Assembly: GCA_026129905.1 (NCBI GenBank)
Contig: JAHCHE010000001.1
Span: 496,001-560,000, forward strand
Length of the DNA stretch: 64,000 nt
DNA from: Bryobacteraceae bacterium
GTDB taxonomy: Bacteria > Acidobacteriota > Terriglobia > Bryobacterales > Bryobacteraceae
Direction: 5' to 3'
The translations under genes were made by a program, and so were the position numbers. The first letter of the stretch is position 1. Each line of letters starts with the position of its first letter. The notes under the pieces were generated by a model that worked only from the letters and a program-made list of their open reading frames with translations, was not told the DNA's origin and made no database searches. Of the stretch, positions 17,573-26,776 are shown piece by piece.

Positions 17573-18334
17573 ATGGATCTACGCGAGCGGGTAGCGATCA
17601 TCACGGGCGCTTCCGAGGGCATCGGCGCGGCGACCGCGCGCGCTTTCCGACGCGAGGGCGCGCGACTCGTTCTGAATGCGCTGGCCGCGCCACCCGATGA
17701 CCTGGCGGAAGGCGACGCCGTCGCGCACTGCATCGGCGACGTCACCGAGGAGGCCGCTCGCCGCCGCATTGTTGAACTCGCCGCCGGCCGCTTTGGCCGC
17801 GTCGATATCCTCATTAACAACGCTGCCGTCGGCCTCTACGCGCCGCCTTCCTCCGTCCCCGCGGATCTTGCGCGCCGCCTCTTCGATATCAATGTGATCG
17901 CCCCGCTCGCCTTGACACAGCTCGTCATCCCCGTCATGCGCCGGCAACGTTCCGGGGCTATCGTCAACCTGGGCTCGGTTGGCGGCGGCGTGTCGCTGCC
18001 ATGGGCGGTGGTGTACTGCGCCTCGAAGTTCGCCATGCACGCCGTCAGCGACTCGCAGCGCCGCGAACTCGCCCGGGACGGCATTCACGTGATGAAGGTC
18101 TGCCCCGGCATCGTCGATACGCGGTTTCGCGAAAATGTTCTGGCCGGCCAGGCGCCCTCCCGCGTGGAGTCCATCCGCCGCATCGTTACGTCGGAGCAGG
18201 TTGCCGACGGCATTGTTCGCGGCCTTCGCGCCCGCCGCCGCAACGTCTACGTCCCCCCGATCGGCAAGCTCTTCATGACCATGGAATTCCTGTCGCCGCG
18301 CCTGATGGATTGGTACGTCGCCCGCAAGTGGTAA
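17573..18334 (+). CDS. Short-chain dehydrogenase/reductase
   Basis: A 253-residue SDR from ATG 17573. The longer frame from 17462 overlaps the receptor gene. Classical SDR motifs are clear: cofactor loop TGASEGIG (11-18), NNAA (82-85), catalytic Ser135 in NLGSVGGG, Tyr148 and Lys152 in YCASK, and PGIVDT. Residue Asn35 follows the second strand (LVLNA), and no acidic residue lies there, so NADP is as likely as NAD. The substrate is unknown. A TATCCT hexamer sits 9 bases before the ATG. The next gene starts 37 bases downstream with its own promoter-like hexamer. Confidence 0.9.
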   Translation: MDLRERVAIITGASEGIGAATARAFRREGARLVLNALAAPPDDLAEGDAVAHCIGDVTEEAARRRIVELAAGRFGRVDILINNAAVGLYAPPSSVPADLARRLFDINVIAPLALTQLVIPVMRRQRSGAIVNLGSVGGGVSLPWAVVYCASKFAMHAVSDSQRRELARDGIHVMKVCPGIVDTRFRENVLAGQAPSRVESIRRIVTSEQVADGIVRGLRARRRNVYVPPIGKLFMTMEFLSPRLMDWYVARKW

Positions 18335-18359
18335 TTCCCGTCAGCCTCTCCGGCGGGAC

Positions 18360-18365
18360 TATGCT
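18360..18365 (+). promoter_or_regulatory. -10 hexamer TATGCT, probable leaderless promoter
   Basis: TATGCT is followed by exactly 6 bases and the GTG start at 18372. There is no Shine-Dalgarno between them. Confidence 0.5.
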
Positions 18366-18371
18366 GGTCGA

Positions 18372-21233
18372 GTGAACCGCCGCCATACTTTGCGACCGGC
18401 TACTCTTTTTCTCCTGCTTCTCGCGGCCCCATCGTTCGCCCAACCGCTCCGCGTCTATTCGCGCCTGCTCGACCCGCGCGAGCATCCCGACGACAGCCGG
18501 CGCCATGTACGCCCGCCGTCATGGGAGACCTTGGGAAACCGCACGCAGTTCACCGCGCTCCGCGGCTTCGCGGTCGAAGACGGCAAGCTCGTCCGCTTCC
18601 GGGAGGAACTCGACAAGTACACCCGTCTCCACGACCTCGGCGACGTCGTCTGGCCCTCGTATCCGGTCCTGTTCGCCGATAACCTCGGCGAGTTGGCCGA
18701 CGAGATCCGCGCCCGCAAGCTGTTTCTGTTCGACATCTGGGGCTCCGTACCCGGCTCGGGTCCGGGGGGTTACTGGCAGCAGTTCGAACCACCGGCCGGC
18801 GTTTTCGAACTCCTCGAATCGAAACTCGGCGACCGCTGGCTCGGTATGGACGTCGGCGAGCAGGACGGCCGCTATATCGGCGGCTACGCCTCGCAGATGC
18901 ACCCGGCCGCCGCGCCCCGTTTCGACCAATACCTCAATTTCCACCGCCACTTCGAGCGCTTCACCAGCGACCTCGGCAATCGCATGTCGACGCTGGTTTC
19001 GCTCAACTTCGGTCACTACTTCCTGAGGGAAGGCCTCTACGCCCTCATCGGGGCCGAGACCGCGCAGGCGCTGCCCAACGGACAGGTCTACTATTGCTTC
19101 ATTCGCGGCGCCGGGAAGCAGTACGGCGTCCCATGGTTCGGAAACGCCTCCGTCTGGAACCGCTGGGGCTACAAGACGTACGGGGAAACCGGCGACGATC
19201 ATGGCCCCACCAAAGGCACCAGCCTCAGCCTTCTGAAGCGCCTCGTCTACAGCCACGTCCTCTACAACTCCATGCTGGCCGGCTTTGAAAGCTCATGGTT
19301 CGACCGCGACGCACTCTCTCCGGTCGGCCGCATGCAGCAGGCCGCCCATCGCTGGGTGAAACAGACGGGACAACCGGGCGTCATGTTGACGCCCATCGCC
19401 ATCATGGCCGACTTCTTCTCCGGCTGGTCCTTTCCGCGCCACCTCTACAGTCCGAATGTCTATCGCGTCTGGGGCAACCTTCCGTACGGCTCCGGCGACT
19501 ACCTCACCGACGGCGTCCTCGACCTGCTGTACCCCGGCTACCAGGATTCTTCGTACTTTCACGACGAGACGGGTTTCCTCACGCCCACCCCGTACGGCGA
19601 TGCCGCCGACGCGTTGCTGTCCGACGCGCCGGCGTGGCTGCTGGCCCGCTATAACGTACTCGTTGCTGCCGGCGAACTCTCCGGTGGCCGCGAGCTGCGG
19701 GACAAGCTGGAGCAGTACGCGCGCCAAGGCGGGCATCTGGTCCTCACTGCCGGCAACCTCGCCAAATGGCCGGATGGGTTGGCGGGCATCCTCGTCGACG
19801 GCGCGGCCCGGAGGATTCCGGCCGGCGCGCAGATCCGCTTCGGCTCGTCCATCGTCGCCGAGGACCAGCCTTTTGACGCGTTGCCGCTTCGCCTGCCCGC
19901 GTCGCAGGAGACGCTGGCCGCCCTGGACAATGCGGCGCTCGCCGCGGTAGTCCCGCTCGGCAAGGGCAGCGTCACCGTTTTGGCGAGTCCGTTCGGAATT
20001 CCGCCGGAACCGCTGGTTTCGCCCGTTCGCAACGAAATCGACCGTCCCCTCGCCAAGCCCTTCCCGCTGCTGTCGCACGTCCGCCGGGTTCTCGACGACA
20101 TCTTCCGCCGGCAAACGCTGTTTGAAGCGGGCGACGGCCTCAGCGTCATCGTCTGCCGGAAAGGATCCGGCGAATACACGGTCGGCGTCGCCAACAATGC
20201 CTGGCGCGAACGGCCGCTGAAGATCGTGTCGCGCATCGGGGCCATCGAGTCGCTTCGGGAGTTGCCGCTCGACCGTTCCGAGTGGAATGCTCCAGGCCAC
20301 CTGCCGGAAAGCGTATCCAACGCCGCCCTCGGCGCGAACGCCGCATCGGCCATCGCCGGCGGCGACATCCGCATTTTCGAGGTGCGCGTCCGGGAAACGG
20401 GCGTCGAGGAAATCCCCCACGCCGCGCCCCCCGCCCGCCCCGCCGGCCGCGCTCTGCCGCTTCGCAATCCGCGGTCGATCCAAGCCGAGATCCTCATGCG
20501 GCCCACTTTTTTTCAGCATTTCGATTCCGCCGTCGTCGACTGGCGCTACCTGCGCGAGAGAAGTGAAGCCGCGCTGGGCCGCGAAGCCGAATGGATCAAG
20601 CTTCAGGGCCTCCGGCTCATCGTCGATCTGACCTCGGGCCTCAACCTCTATCCCGATCTGCGCCTGATCGACAACATCGAATCCGACTACGCCAGGAGCA
20701 TGGCCGCTATCGAGGACGTGCTGGCGAAAATGCAACTGCTCGGCGCCCGGGATCTCATCGTCTCGCTCCACCGCTTTCCGGAGAACAACTTCACCCGCGA
20801 GCAGACCTGGGCCGCGTTCGAAAAGACCTTGCGCCGCGTCTGCGAACGGGCGGGCGCGGCCGGCATCGCGGTACACCTCCGCATTGCGCCTGGAAAGCCG
20901 CCGGCCAATCTGACGGAAGCCGCCGCGTTCGTCAACCGCGTCGCCGCGGAGAACCTCCGCATCGCCCCGAGCACATCCCTCCTCCTGGCTTCGGACCCGA
21001 AGGATCTTGCGGCTCTGCCCAGGGACAAGATCGGCCTCTGGCTTCTCGCCGCGCCGCAACGGGACATCGGCGGCGCCATCTGGAACCATCACGGGCCCAT
21101 CGCCGCCGCGGAAGACCGTCTTGCTCCCATGCTCGCCTCGGCCCCTGGCGCGCCGATGGCGCTCGACGCCGTCTACGCCAGCCTCGACGAGGAGTACCTG
21201 GATGCCGTCGCTCTTGCGGCGATGAAGCGGTGA
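18372..21233 (+). CDS. Large secreted protein, glycosidase-like plus GATase-like plus TIM-barrel-like parts, function unknown
   Basis: A 953-residue protein with a GTG start and a signal peptide (FLLLLAAPSFAQ). I do not recognise a single family. The first 430 residues are rich in aromatic residues in a glycosidase-like manner (WLGMDVGEQDGRYIGGY, FESSWFDRDALSP). Residues about 430-560 look like the class I glutamine-amidotransferase-like domain that follows many beta-galactosidase barrels (YNVLVAAGELSGGRELRD, QGGHLVLTAGN). A linker and small beta domain follow. The last 250 residues resemble a xylose-isomerase/AP-endonuclease-2 TIM barrel (LLGARDLIVSLHRFPENN, AGAAGIAVHLRI, LLLASDPKDLAAL). A role in carbohydrate processing is an inference. 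Confidence 0.7.
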   Translation: MNRRHTLRPATLFLLLLAAPSFAQPLRVYSRLLDPREHPDDSRRHVRPPSWETLGNRTQFTALRGFAVEDGKLVRFREELDKYTRLHDLGDVVWPSYPVLFADNLGELADEIRARKLFLFDIWGSVPGSGPGGYWQQFEPPAGVFELLESKLGDRWLGMDVGEQDGRYIGGYASQMHPAAAPRFDQYLNFHRHFERFTSDLGNRMSTLVSLNFGHYFLREGLYALIGAETAQALPNGQVYYCFIRGAGKQYGVPWFGNASVWNRWGYKTYGETGDDHGPTKGTSLSLLKRLVYSHVLYNSMLAGFESSWFDRDALSPVGRMQQAAHRWVKQTGQPGVMLTPIAIMADFFSGWSFPRHLYSPNVYRVWGNLPYGSGDYLTDGVLDLLYPGYQDSSYFHDETGFLTPTPYGDAADALLSDAPAWLLARYNVLVAAGELSGGRELRDKLEQYARQGGHLVLTAGNLAKWPDGLAGILVDGAARRIPAGAQIRFGSSIVAEDQPFDALPLRLPASQETLAALDNAALAAVVPLGKGSVTVLASPFGIPPEPLVSPVRNEIDRPLAKPFPLLSHVRRVLDDIFRRQTLFEAGDGLSVIVCRKGSGEYTVGVANNAWRERPLKIVSRIGAIESLRELPLDRSEWNAPGHLPESVSNAALGANAASAIAGGDIRIFEVRVRETGVEEIPHAAPPARPAGRALPLRNPRSIQAEILMRPTFFQHFDSAVVDWRYLRERSEAALGREAEWIKLQGLRLIVDLTSGLNLYPDLRLIDNIESDYARSMAAIEDVLAKMQLLGARDLIVSLHRFPENNFTREQTWAAFEKTLRRVCERAGAAGIAVHLRIAPGKPPANLTEAAAFVNRVAAENLRIAPSTSLLLASDPKDLAALPRDKIGLWLLAAPQRDIGGAIWNHHGPIAAAEDRLAPMLASAPGAPMALDAVYASLDEEYLDAVALAAMKR

Positions 21234-21255
21234 GGACGGCGCTCCGGAAGTTGGT

Positions 21256-23292
21256 TTAGAACGTCTTGCGCGATTCGAGGTGAGCTTCCACCTCGGCGCG
21301 GGTGCGCCAGACGGGACGCAGTTGTTTCTTTGCGAACAGCGGAAGCTGGTCCGCGGCGTGTTTGCTGCCGGGCTGCGACGAATTGCCGTAGCCGATGAGG
21401 GCCTGCGCCCGGACCGGCTGCGAGAACTGGATGGCGGCGACGTAGGAGTCGCCGGACGAGGCAACGCGGCCGCTGAAACCGACCACGCGGAAAATGCCGA
21501 GGTGGCCGGGACCGCCGTTGGCGGGAAGGTCGACGTCGCCGCTGCGGAGCCGGTTCGCTTTGCCCCAGGCGACGCCGGCGGAACCAAACTCCTTTTCCAC
21601 CGACGTGACGGCGGCGGCGAGAGCGGCGACCGCTACGTTTGGCGAGCGCAGTCCGCGCGGCGTAACACGCGGCTGGTCTGGCCGCCACTTTTCGCCGAAC
21701 AGCCCCTGCCCCTGGGAACGCTGCTGCCACTGGTTGACGAAGGCTTCGAACAGAACGGCGCCCGCGCTTTCCGCGTCGGCGCAGCGATCCCACCGGGCGA
21801 GGATGGCCGCGCCACGTCGAGCCGCTGCCGACCCGCTCCCTTTGGCCGCGGTGAGCAACGGATCGAGAATGCGGTCCGCCAGTTCCATCCGGGTGGAGTG
21901 CTTGTAGGCGACCATCTCCTCGAACGAGATGCTGGAGTCCTCGTCCAGCATACGGGCCGACCGCTGGGCCCGGAAATCCATGAACTGCGGCGCCATGTAG
22001 GGAGGAAACCTGGATGGGTCGAGCGGCTGCGGGAAGGTGGTGGTCCATGGCGGGTCGTTGGCGTTCTGGAGCCAGCCGGAAGGCGGATCCACCACACGAG
22101 GCAGATCGGCGTAGGGGTGGGTCCGGGACCATAGGGTGGCGGAGAGGTCACCCGGCGCGGGGCGCTGCCAGAAAGCCCAATCGCCTTGCGAGCGGATGGG
22201 CGTGCGGCCTCCGAACAGGTGCATGATGCGGCCGTCGCGGTCGGCGTACATCACGGTGAACATCGGTATCTGAAGGCGGCTGAGGGCGGCTTCGAACTCG
22301 CGGAGATTCCTGGCTTGCGCCATCAGCCAGTACTGTTCGAGCATGCCCGGCTGCTCGAGACCGGCGACGCGCAGCGCCAGGGCCTTCCCCTTTTTCTCTC
22401 CGATCACCGGGCCGTGGATGGACCGCTTGACGACGAACTCGCGCTCCTCGATGGCGCCGCCGCTCTTGCGCACCTTGAGAACATGCGTTTGCGTCTCGAA
22501 CGGCTTGGCGGCACCGTCCCAGCGGTAGCCGTCGCCTTCCAGGGTGAGTTCGTACAGGTCGGCGCCGTCATACGTATTGACGGTGTGCGACCAGCCGAGA
22601 CTGTCGTTGAACGCGATCGCGAGCACGGGCAATCCGACGAGCGTGGCGCCGTAGACGTCCACGCCGGGCGCGGCCAGTTGCGCTTCGTGCCAGGTGAAGA
22701 AGTCCGACCACGGCAGATGGGGATTGGCGAGCAGCATGGCGTGGCCGGAGGCGGAACGGGGCGGCGCGATGGCCCATGTGTTGGAGCCCGGCGGCGTCCA
22801 CTCCCTGACGTCGCGGCCGAAGCGGCCGGGGTTGGCGACAAAGGAAAAATGGATGATGCGGAGAGTGTGCGCCATAAGGTCGACCGGCTCGACGGGGAGC
22901 ACGGGCTTGACCTCGGCGTCCACAGCGCCGGGATGCTCTCGGGCGTAGTCGTTGACGCCGCGCGCGAAGGCGTCGAGGAACTGGCGCATATCGGGCGGCT
23001 GCGCCTGGAGCCATTCGGCGGCGAGAGCCGGGACGCCCATCGTGTGTGTCCACTGGTCCGCCTCGAGGTACTTATCGCCCCAGTACTCGGCGCCGCCGCC
23101 CCGCGCCTGGCCATAGAGACGAAGCATGAGGTTGGCGTGGCTTTCGGCCTGTGCGTAGCCGTAGGCGTGGAACAAGTCGACGGCGGAGCCGGCGAAAATG
23201 TGAGGCACGCCCCAGGTATCCCAGAGGATCTCGGTTCGCTGAGGAGCGCAGGCGGATAGGATCAGGACGGCTGAGACAAGGAGCTTCCGCAT
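21256..23292 (-). CDS. Penicillin acylase family (Ntn-hydrolase) lipoprotein
   Basis: A 678-residue protein with a lipoprotein signal (LILSAC, Cys15). The alpha-chain part has WDTWGVPHIFA and YGYAQAESHANLM, both typical of penicillin/acyl-homoserine-lactone acylases. The autocatalytic cleavage and nucleophile site is at PPGSNTWAI, with Ser170 expected to become the beta-chain N-terminus; HAMLLANPHLPW follows as in the family. The alpha chain of about 150 residues is on the short side. Substrates in the family are amides of phenylacetate, glutaryl or long acyl chains; quorum-quenching lactone acylases are one possibility. The start is ATG 23292, with TAAGAT 7 bases upstream and no Shine-Dalgarno. 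Confidence 0.88.
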   Translation of the reverse strand: MRKLLVSAVLILSACAPQRTEILWDTWGVPHIFAGSAVDLFHAYGYAQAESHANLMLRLYGQARGGGAEYWGDKYLEADQWTHTMGVPALAAEWLQAQPPDMRQFLDAFARGVNDYAREHPGAVDAEVKPVLPVEPVDLMAHTLRIIHFSFVANPGRFGRDVREWTPPGSNTWAIAPPRSASGHAMLLANPHLPWSDFFTWHEAQLAAPGVDVYGATLVGLPVLAIAFNDSLGWSHTVNTYDGADLYELTLEGDGYRWDGAAKPFETQTHVLKVRKSGGAIEEREFVVKRSIHGPVIGEKKGKALALRVAGLEQPGMLEQYWLMAQARNLREFEAALSRLQIPMFTVMYADRDGRIMHLFGGRTPIRSQGDWAFWQRPAPGDLSATLWSRTHPYADLPRVVDPPSGWLQNANDPPWTTTFPQPLDPSRFPPYMAPQFMDFRAQRSARMLDEDSSISFEEMVAYKHSTRMELADRILDPLLTAAKGSGSAAARRGAAILARWDRCADAESAGAVLFEAFVNQWQQRSQGQGLFGEKWRPDQPRVTPRGLRSPNVAVAALAAAVTSVEKEFGSAGVAWGKANRLRSGDVDLPANGGPGHLGIFRVVGFSGRVASSGDSYVAAIQFSQPVRAQALIGYGNSSQPGSKHAADQLPLFAKKQLRPVWRTRAEVEAHLESRKTF

Positions 23293-23299
23293 GGTGGAA

Positions 23300-23305
23300 A
23301 TCTTA
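23300..23305 (-). promoter_or_regulatory. -10 hexamer TAAGAT, probable leaderless promoter
   Basis: On the minus strand TAAGAT is followed by 7 bases (TTCCACC) and the ATG at 23292. No purine-rich ribosome site is present. Confidence 0.5.
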
Positions 23306-23324
23306 TCGCAGCCGCGGCGGCCGT

Positions 23325-24635
23325 TTACGCTTCCAGTTTCCAGGGCGCGCGGTACTCGCGATGGAGATACCGGGCGGCTTCGGGCTGCCGCGCCGCCATC
23401 GTCTGCTCGTCGAAATCGACGCGGAGGCCGCTGCGGTAGGAGGCGTTGCCGAGCAGGCAGGTGGCCGAGGAGCGGAAGCAGGTCTCGATGTCGCTGTTCG
23501 GCCGGGCGCGGGTACGGACGCAGTCGAGGAAGTTGACCCAGTGCAGCGGGTGCGGATCGGCGACGCGTTTCATCTCGGCGGCGTCGAGCCCGGAACCGGC
23601 CTCCGGAGTGATGCGATAGAGGCTGCGGTCGACGTACAGCGTTCCGTTGGTTCCGTGGAAGGTCAGCCCCATCAGGCGGCGGGGATTGGCTTCGGTGTTG
23701 TTACAGCGATGCTCCCAGGCGCCGATGAACCCGGGGTATTCGTAGGAGACCAGCAGGGTGTCCGGCGTTTCGCGGTCGTCGGTGAACCACAGTTTGCCGC
23801 CCAACGCGGTGATCGCTTTCGGCATGGTTTCTCCGAACGCCATCTGGAGTATATCCAGGACATGGACGCCGGAATCGGTGAGCTGGCCGCCGGCGTAATC
23901 CCAAAACCAGCGGAAATAGGAGTACTGCTTCGGGTAAACGCCGAAGCGGTTGGGATTAAATTCGTGCTCGGGCGCCGGACCGAGCCAGAGGTCCCAATCC
24001 AGGTCCGGGGGCGGGCTGCCGCCCGGCGGGTTGCCGATGCCCTGCGCCGGCGCGTTCTCGTAGATCCAGGCGCGGCAGAAGGCGATCTTGCCGAGCTGGC
24101 CGCCGCGGACGATCTCGCAGGCCTTCTGGAAATGCGCGCCGGAACGCTGCCAGGTTCCCGCCTGGACGACGCGGTTGTACTTGCGCGCGGCCTCCGCCAT
24201 CGTCCGGCCTTCGTTGATCGTGAGACAGACCGGCTTTTCGACATAAACGTCCTTGCCGGCCTTGCACGCCTCGACCGTCATGTATGGATGCCAGTGATCG
24301 GGCGTGGAAATACAGACGAAATCGACGGAGGAATCCGAGATGATTTCGCGAAAATCCTTCACCTCTTTCGGCTGATGGCCGCGGCGGCGGGCGATGGCGG
24401 CTGCGCGCTCCAGGTTCGGCTGGAAAACGTCGCAGACGGAGGCGATCGCGACGCCGGGCTGGCGGGCGGCGACGTCGAGGTTCTCCGAACCCATGACCCC
24501 CACGCCGATGAAGGCGCCGGCGAGACGGTCGTTGGCGCCCCGGATATTGCCGGTGAACAGGGAAGTGGTAAAGGCGGCGCCGGCGGTCTTCAGGAAATCG
24601 CGGCGCTCGGTTTTGTCGTCGGGAGGATTGGTCAC
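23325..24635 (-). CDS. Gfo/Idh/MocA family oxidoreductase with Tat-type signal
   Basis: A 436-residue protein from GTG 24635. The N-terminus carries a Tat-like motif (ERRDFLKTAGA) followed by a modest hydrophobic region. The NAD(P)-binding fold has GVGVMG at 44-49. CISTPDHWHPYMTVEACKAGKDVYVEKP is the family's lid and EKP segment, with the Lys likely catalytic. The C-terminal alpha/beta domain continues with RSGAHFQKACEIVRGGQLGKI. Such exported sugar or inositol dehydrogenases are very numerous in Acidobacteria and Planctomycetes. TATAAA then GGGAAA precede the GTG. Its start overlaps by a few bases the shifted end of a methylase remnant upstream, which marks the edge of the decayed island. 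Confidence 0.9.
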   Translation of the reverse strand: MTNPPDDKTERRDFLKTAGAAFTTSLFTGNIRGANDRLAGAFIGVGVMGSENLDVAARQPGVAIASVCDVFQPNLERAAAIARRRGHQPKEVKDFREIISDSSVDFVCISTPDHWHPYMTVEACKAGKDVYVEKPVCLTINEGRTMAEAARKYNRVVQAGTWQRSGAHFQKACEIVRGGQLGKIAFCRAWIYENAPAQGIGNPPGGSPPPDLDWDLWLGPAPEHEFNPNRFGVYPKQYSYFRWFWDYAGGQLTDSGVHVLDILQMAFGETMPKAITALGGKLWFTDDRETPDTLLVSYEYPGFIGAWEHRCNNTEANPRRLMGLTFHGTNGTLYVDRSLYRITPEAGSGLDAAEMKRVADPHPLHWVNFLDCVRTRARPNSDIETCFRSSATCLLGNASYRSGLRVDFDEQTMAARQPEAARYLHREYRAPWKLEA

Positions 24636-24849
24636 TTTCCCTTTATATCAGCGGGCGGGGACGACCACAGCACCGCGCACAACACGGCGCGGCATGCGGC
24701 AAGGGGCGCCGCGCCCACCAGATGTGCAGCGTCGAGATGTGGCCGTGGCGGATCGACTTCTCCCGTCGCGCATGCGCCGAGATTCTCTTGATCGGCAGAT
24801 CGACCTCGATCAGGCGCTTTGGGTACTCTGTCATGACCGCCTGTTCCAT
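24632..24849 (-). pseudogene. DUF1156 (anti-phage-associated adenine methylase) N-terminal remnant, frameshifted and truncated
   Basis: From ATG 24849 (or the second Met at 24834) the minus strand encodes [20 protein letters not shown] then [22 protein letters not shown]. This is the near-invariant N-terminus of DUF1156 proteins as I remember the family. After PL the frame changes: one missing base near 24700 converts the expected AACRAV into PHAAPCC. Reading the other frame restores [10 protein letters not shown] and then ends at 24632. The normal protein is many hundreds of residues longer. It starts 4 bases after the stop of the TOPRIM-like gene, as in an operon. The rest of the gene is gone and native flanking sequence resumes at the Gfo/Idh/MocA gene. 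Confidence 0.85.
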
Positions 24850-24853
24850 GAAG

Positions 24854-25462
24854 TCAACGATCCCTCCACGCGTTGAAGAGACCCTTCAGATCTTGTAGGA
24901 ACCGCCCGAGAGAGTCCTCGTGCTTCTCCACGTGTCCCAAATCCATTGCCATCACGATGTCCTCCGCGAATTCCTGTCCACCCAGGGGTGCTTCGATACC
25001 GCTGTCGCGGATTTCCTTTCGGAGCTGCCTCTTGTACTCGTCCTTGGCGCATTTCACCGCCGGTGTTGTGCATCCGCGACCAAAGACGGCCTGAAACGCC
25101 CGAGGATCAGCCAGCATCCACCGTTCGATGTGTGGGTCGGGGATGGCGTAGGATACAAGCTGTTCGAACTGGGGGTAACGGTGGAGCCCGTCGTACATGA
25201 GATCTCTGCGGGCGTTGTAGCCTTCGCAGTTGGCATCCGCCACGACGATGACGGCGTCCGGAAGCGATTGCCGGTCTCTTGCCAGATCCCTGAGAAAGTC
25301 TCTGAACTCGCTGTGCATGCGCGGGAGTCCGCCCTGAGAACTCAAGAAGCGGGGACTAACGGCGATTTGCCGTTCCTCCTCGAATCGCCGAAGCAGGGCG
25401 CCAACGAATTTCTCGTGGAACGACTCCTCGCAGAAGAGAATGACGTCACGCATCGAAATCAC
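24854..25462 (-). CDS. DUF4276/TOPRIM-like protein, probable nuclease partner of the ATPase
   Basis: A 202-residue protein that overlaps the end of the ATPase gene by 17 bases (8 if Met4 is used). The pattern is TOPRIM-like: strand then acidic residues ([14 protein letters not shown], Glu12/Glu13), helix, then a second strand with acidic loop ([17 protein letters not shown], Asp76 and Glu80), and a later [13 protein letters not shown]. This fits DUF4276-like proteins that pair with SMC-like ATPases in defence loci, similar in logic to AriB of PARIS (DUF4435) or the TOPRIM half of GajA. No frameshift or early stop is seen, unlike the genes either side. A nuclease role is inferred, not shown. 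Confidence 0.7.
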   Translation of the reverse strand: MISMRDVILFCEESFHEKFVGALLRRFEEERQIAVSPRFLSSQGGLPRMHSEFRDFLRDLARDRQSLPDAVIVVADANCEGYNARRDLMYDGLHRYPQFEQLVSYAIPDPHIERWMLADPRAFQAVFGRGCTTPAVKCAKDEYKRQLRKEIRDSGIEAPLGGQEFAEDIVMAMDLGHVEKHEDSLGRFLQDLKGLFNAWRDR

Positions 25463-26759
25463 CCCGGAGCAGCCGCTGGGAGACAGGTAGCTGCTCGGCG
25501 CGCTCCTCCAGCGCCGAGTCTATTCCCAGTTTCCGGCCGAGCGGGCCCCACGTCTCAAAAGGCTCGATGACCGTGGCGCCCTCTGTCTTCCTGCACACAA
25601 AGAGGGAATCATCGGGCACATGGTCCGGGAGAATAGGGGAGTGTGTGGTGACGATGAGTTGAGTGTTGCCGGACTCGGCCCTGGCTGCCAGGATCTTCGT
25701 GATGTCCCGAATACGACGGGGGTGAACTCCGTTTTCTGGTTCCTCGAAGCCGATCACCGCAGGCGGCTCTTTCACACCGCCAAGAGCAAGCAGGCCAAGA
25801 GCGCGCAACGTACCTTCGGAAACAACTCGCGCGGGCATGGCCACATTCCCTTCCAAAAGACTGAGTTCCACCTCGCCGATCTTGTTGACCTCGGTTCTGA
25901 TCCCGGTGATGGAGGGAATGAGGCTATGCACGGCCTTCTCCACCGCCGCGAATTGACGGGAATCGAGGTTCCGGAGTGTGTTGAGGAAGGCGGCCAACTC
26001 TTCTCCCATCAAGCCGATGTGACGAACCTCCTTCACGCTGGTCGCGGCCCTCATCCGCTCGCGCGGCTCGAAGTAGTAGAAGAACCAGCTTTGCAGTTCT
26101 TTCCTGAGGGCGGTCAGATGAGGGTAATGCGGAGGGTAGTGAGGACGAGACAGGATTGCGTGGTCCAGGTAGCGGTCAAAGTAGGTAGGGTGCGACTGCC
26201 CCTCCATCCGAAGATGAATACGGTTGGCCTTCCTCTCGAGAAACGGCTGTGGCTTAGCCTTCGGTTTGCCATCCCGACCGAGGGCAGCCAGGTACTCGTC
26301 GGCCACGTGCAGCACCCCAGTCTTGGGGGTGATTCCGATCTCGATTCGATATCGCAGTTGCCTGTGGTGAATGTAAGAGACCGGTCTCTTGGATTCGCCG
26401 CCATCAGCTCCGGGCCCGTGCCCGCGCCGCATCTCGAGTATCTCCTTGTTGACGGAGTCGATGACAACGGGTGAGATCTCAACGTCAACCTCCAGACGAA
26501 AAGACGCCGAGTCCCGACTCAGCAGTCCCTCCAGACCGCCCTCGTCAAAGGAGAAGGACTCCATCGGTTTGCCACGGTAGGGAGGCTCAAAGGCTTCCTT
26601 CAGACTGCGGCTTCCGGCAATCCGAGACAGGAGCTGGAGGGCGTCGATGAAGTTGCTCTTGCCGGCCGCATTCGGGCCGAACAAGACCGACAGCGGCTTC
26701 AACGTCACTTCGACGTTGCGCAAGGATTTGTAATTCTGGATATGTATTCGCCGGATCAT
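25446..26759 (-). CDS. SMC/OLD-like AAA ATPase of a defence pair
   Basis: A 437-residue ATPase of the AAA_15/AAA_21 type. Walker A is GPNAAGKSN (28-36) after the typical RRIHIQNYKSLRNVEVTLKP-like opening. The ABC-like signature is SEGT (314-317), Walker B is AVIGFEEPENG (Glu339/Glu340), and the switch His is His373 in LIVTTHSP. The central part is a helical insert with aromatic residues. The C-terminus (about 385-437) is specific to this group. It starts 18 bases after the last stop of the helicase remnant, and its product would form a two-gene module with the TOPRIM-like protein. Motifs are intact, so the protein is probably functional. Base composition looks less GC-rich than the flanks. 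Confidence 0.85.
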   Translation of the reverse strand: MIRRIHIQNYKSLRNVEVTLKPLSVLFGPNAAGKSNFIDALQLLSRIAGSRSLKEAFEPPYRGKPMESFSFDEGGLEGLLSRDSASFRLEVDVEISPVVIDSVNKEILEMRRGHGPGADGGESKRPVSYIHHRQLRYRIEIGITPKTGVLHVADEYLAALGRDGKPKAKPQPFLERKANRIHLRMEGQSHPTYFDRYLDHAILSRPHYPPHYPHLTALRKELQSWFFYYFEPRERMRAATSVKEVRHIGLMGEELAAFLNTLRNLDSRQFAAVEKAVHSLIPSITGIRTEVNKIGEVELSLLEGNVAMPARVVSEGTLRALGLLALGGVKEPPAVIGFEEPENGVHPRRIRDITKILAARAESGNTQLIVTTHSPILPDHVPDDSLFVCRKTEGATVIEPFETWGPLGRKLGIDSALEERAEQLPVSQRLLRGDFDA

Positions 26760-26776
26760 TGGATCACTCTCTCAGC

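Noticed and set aside
19293-21587. 764-codon minus-strand open frame opposite the 953-residue secreted protein
   Set aside because: Very rich in Arg, Gly and Pro with no recognisable motif, and it overlaps two genes with clear features.
23325-24635. Gfo/Idh/MocA gene as part of the defence island
   Set aside because: Its family and Tat signal match the surrounding metabolic genes, it has its own GTG start and upstream hexamer, and it is intact where the island's last gene is cut.
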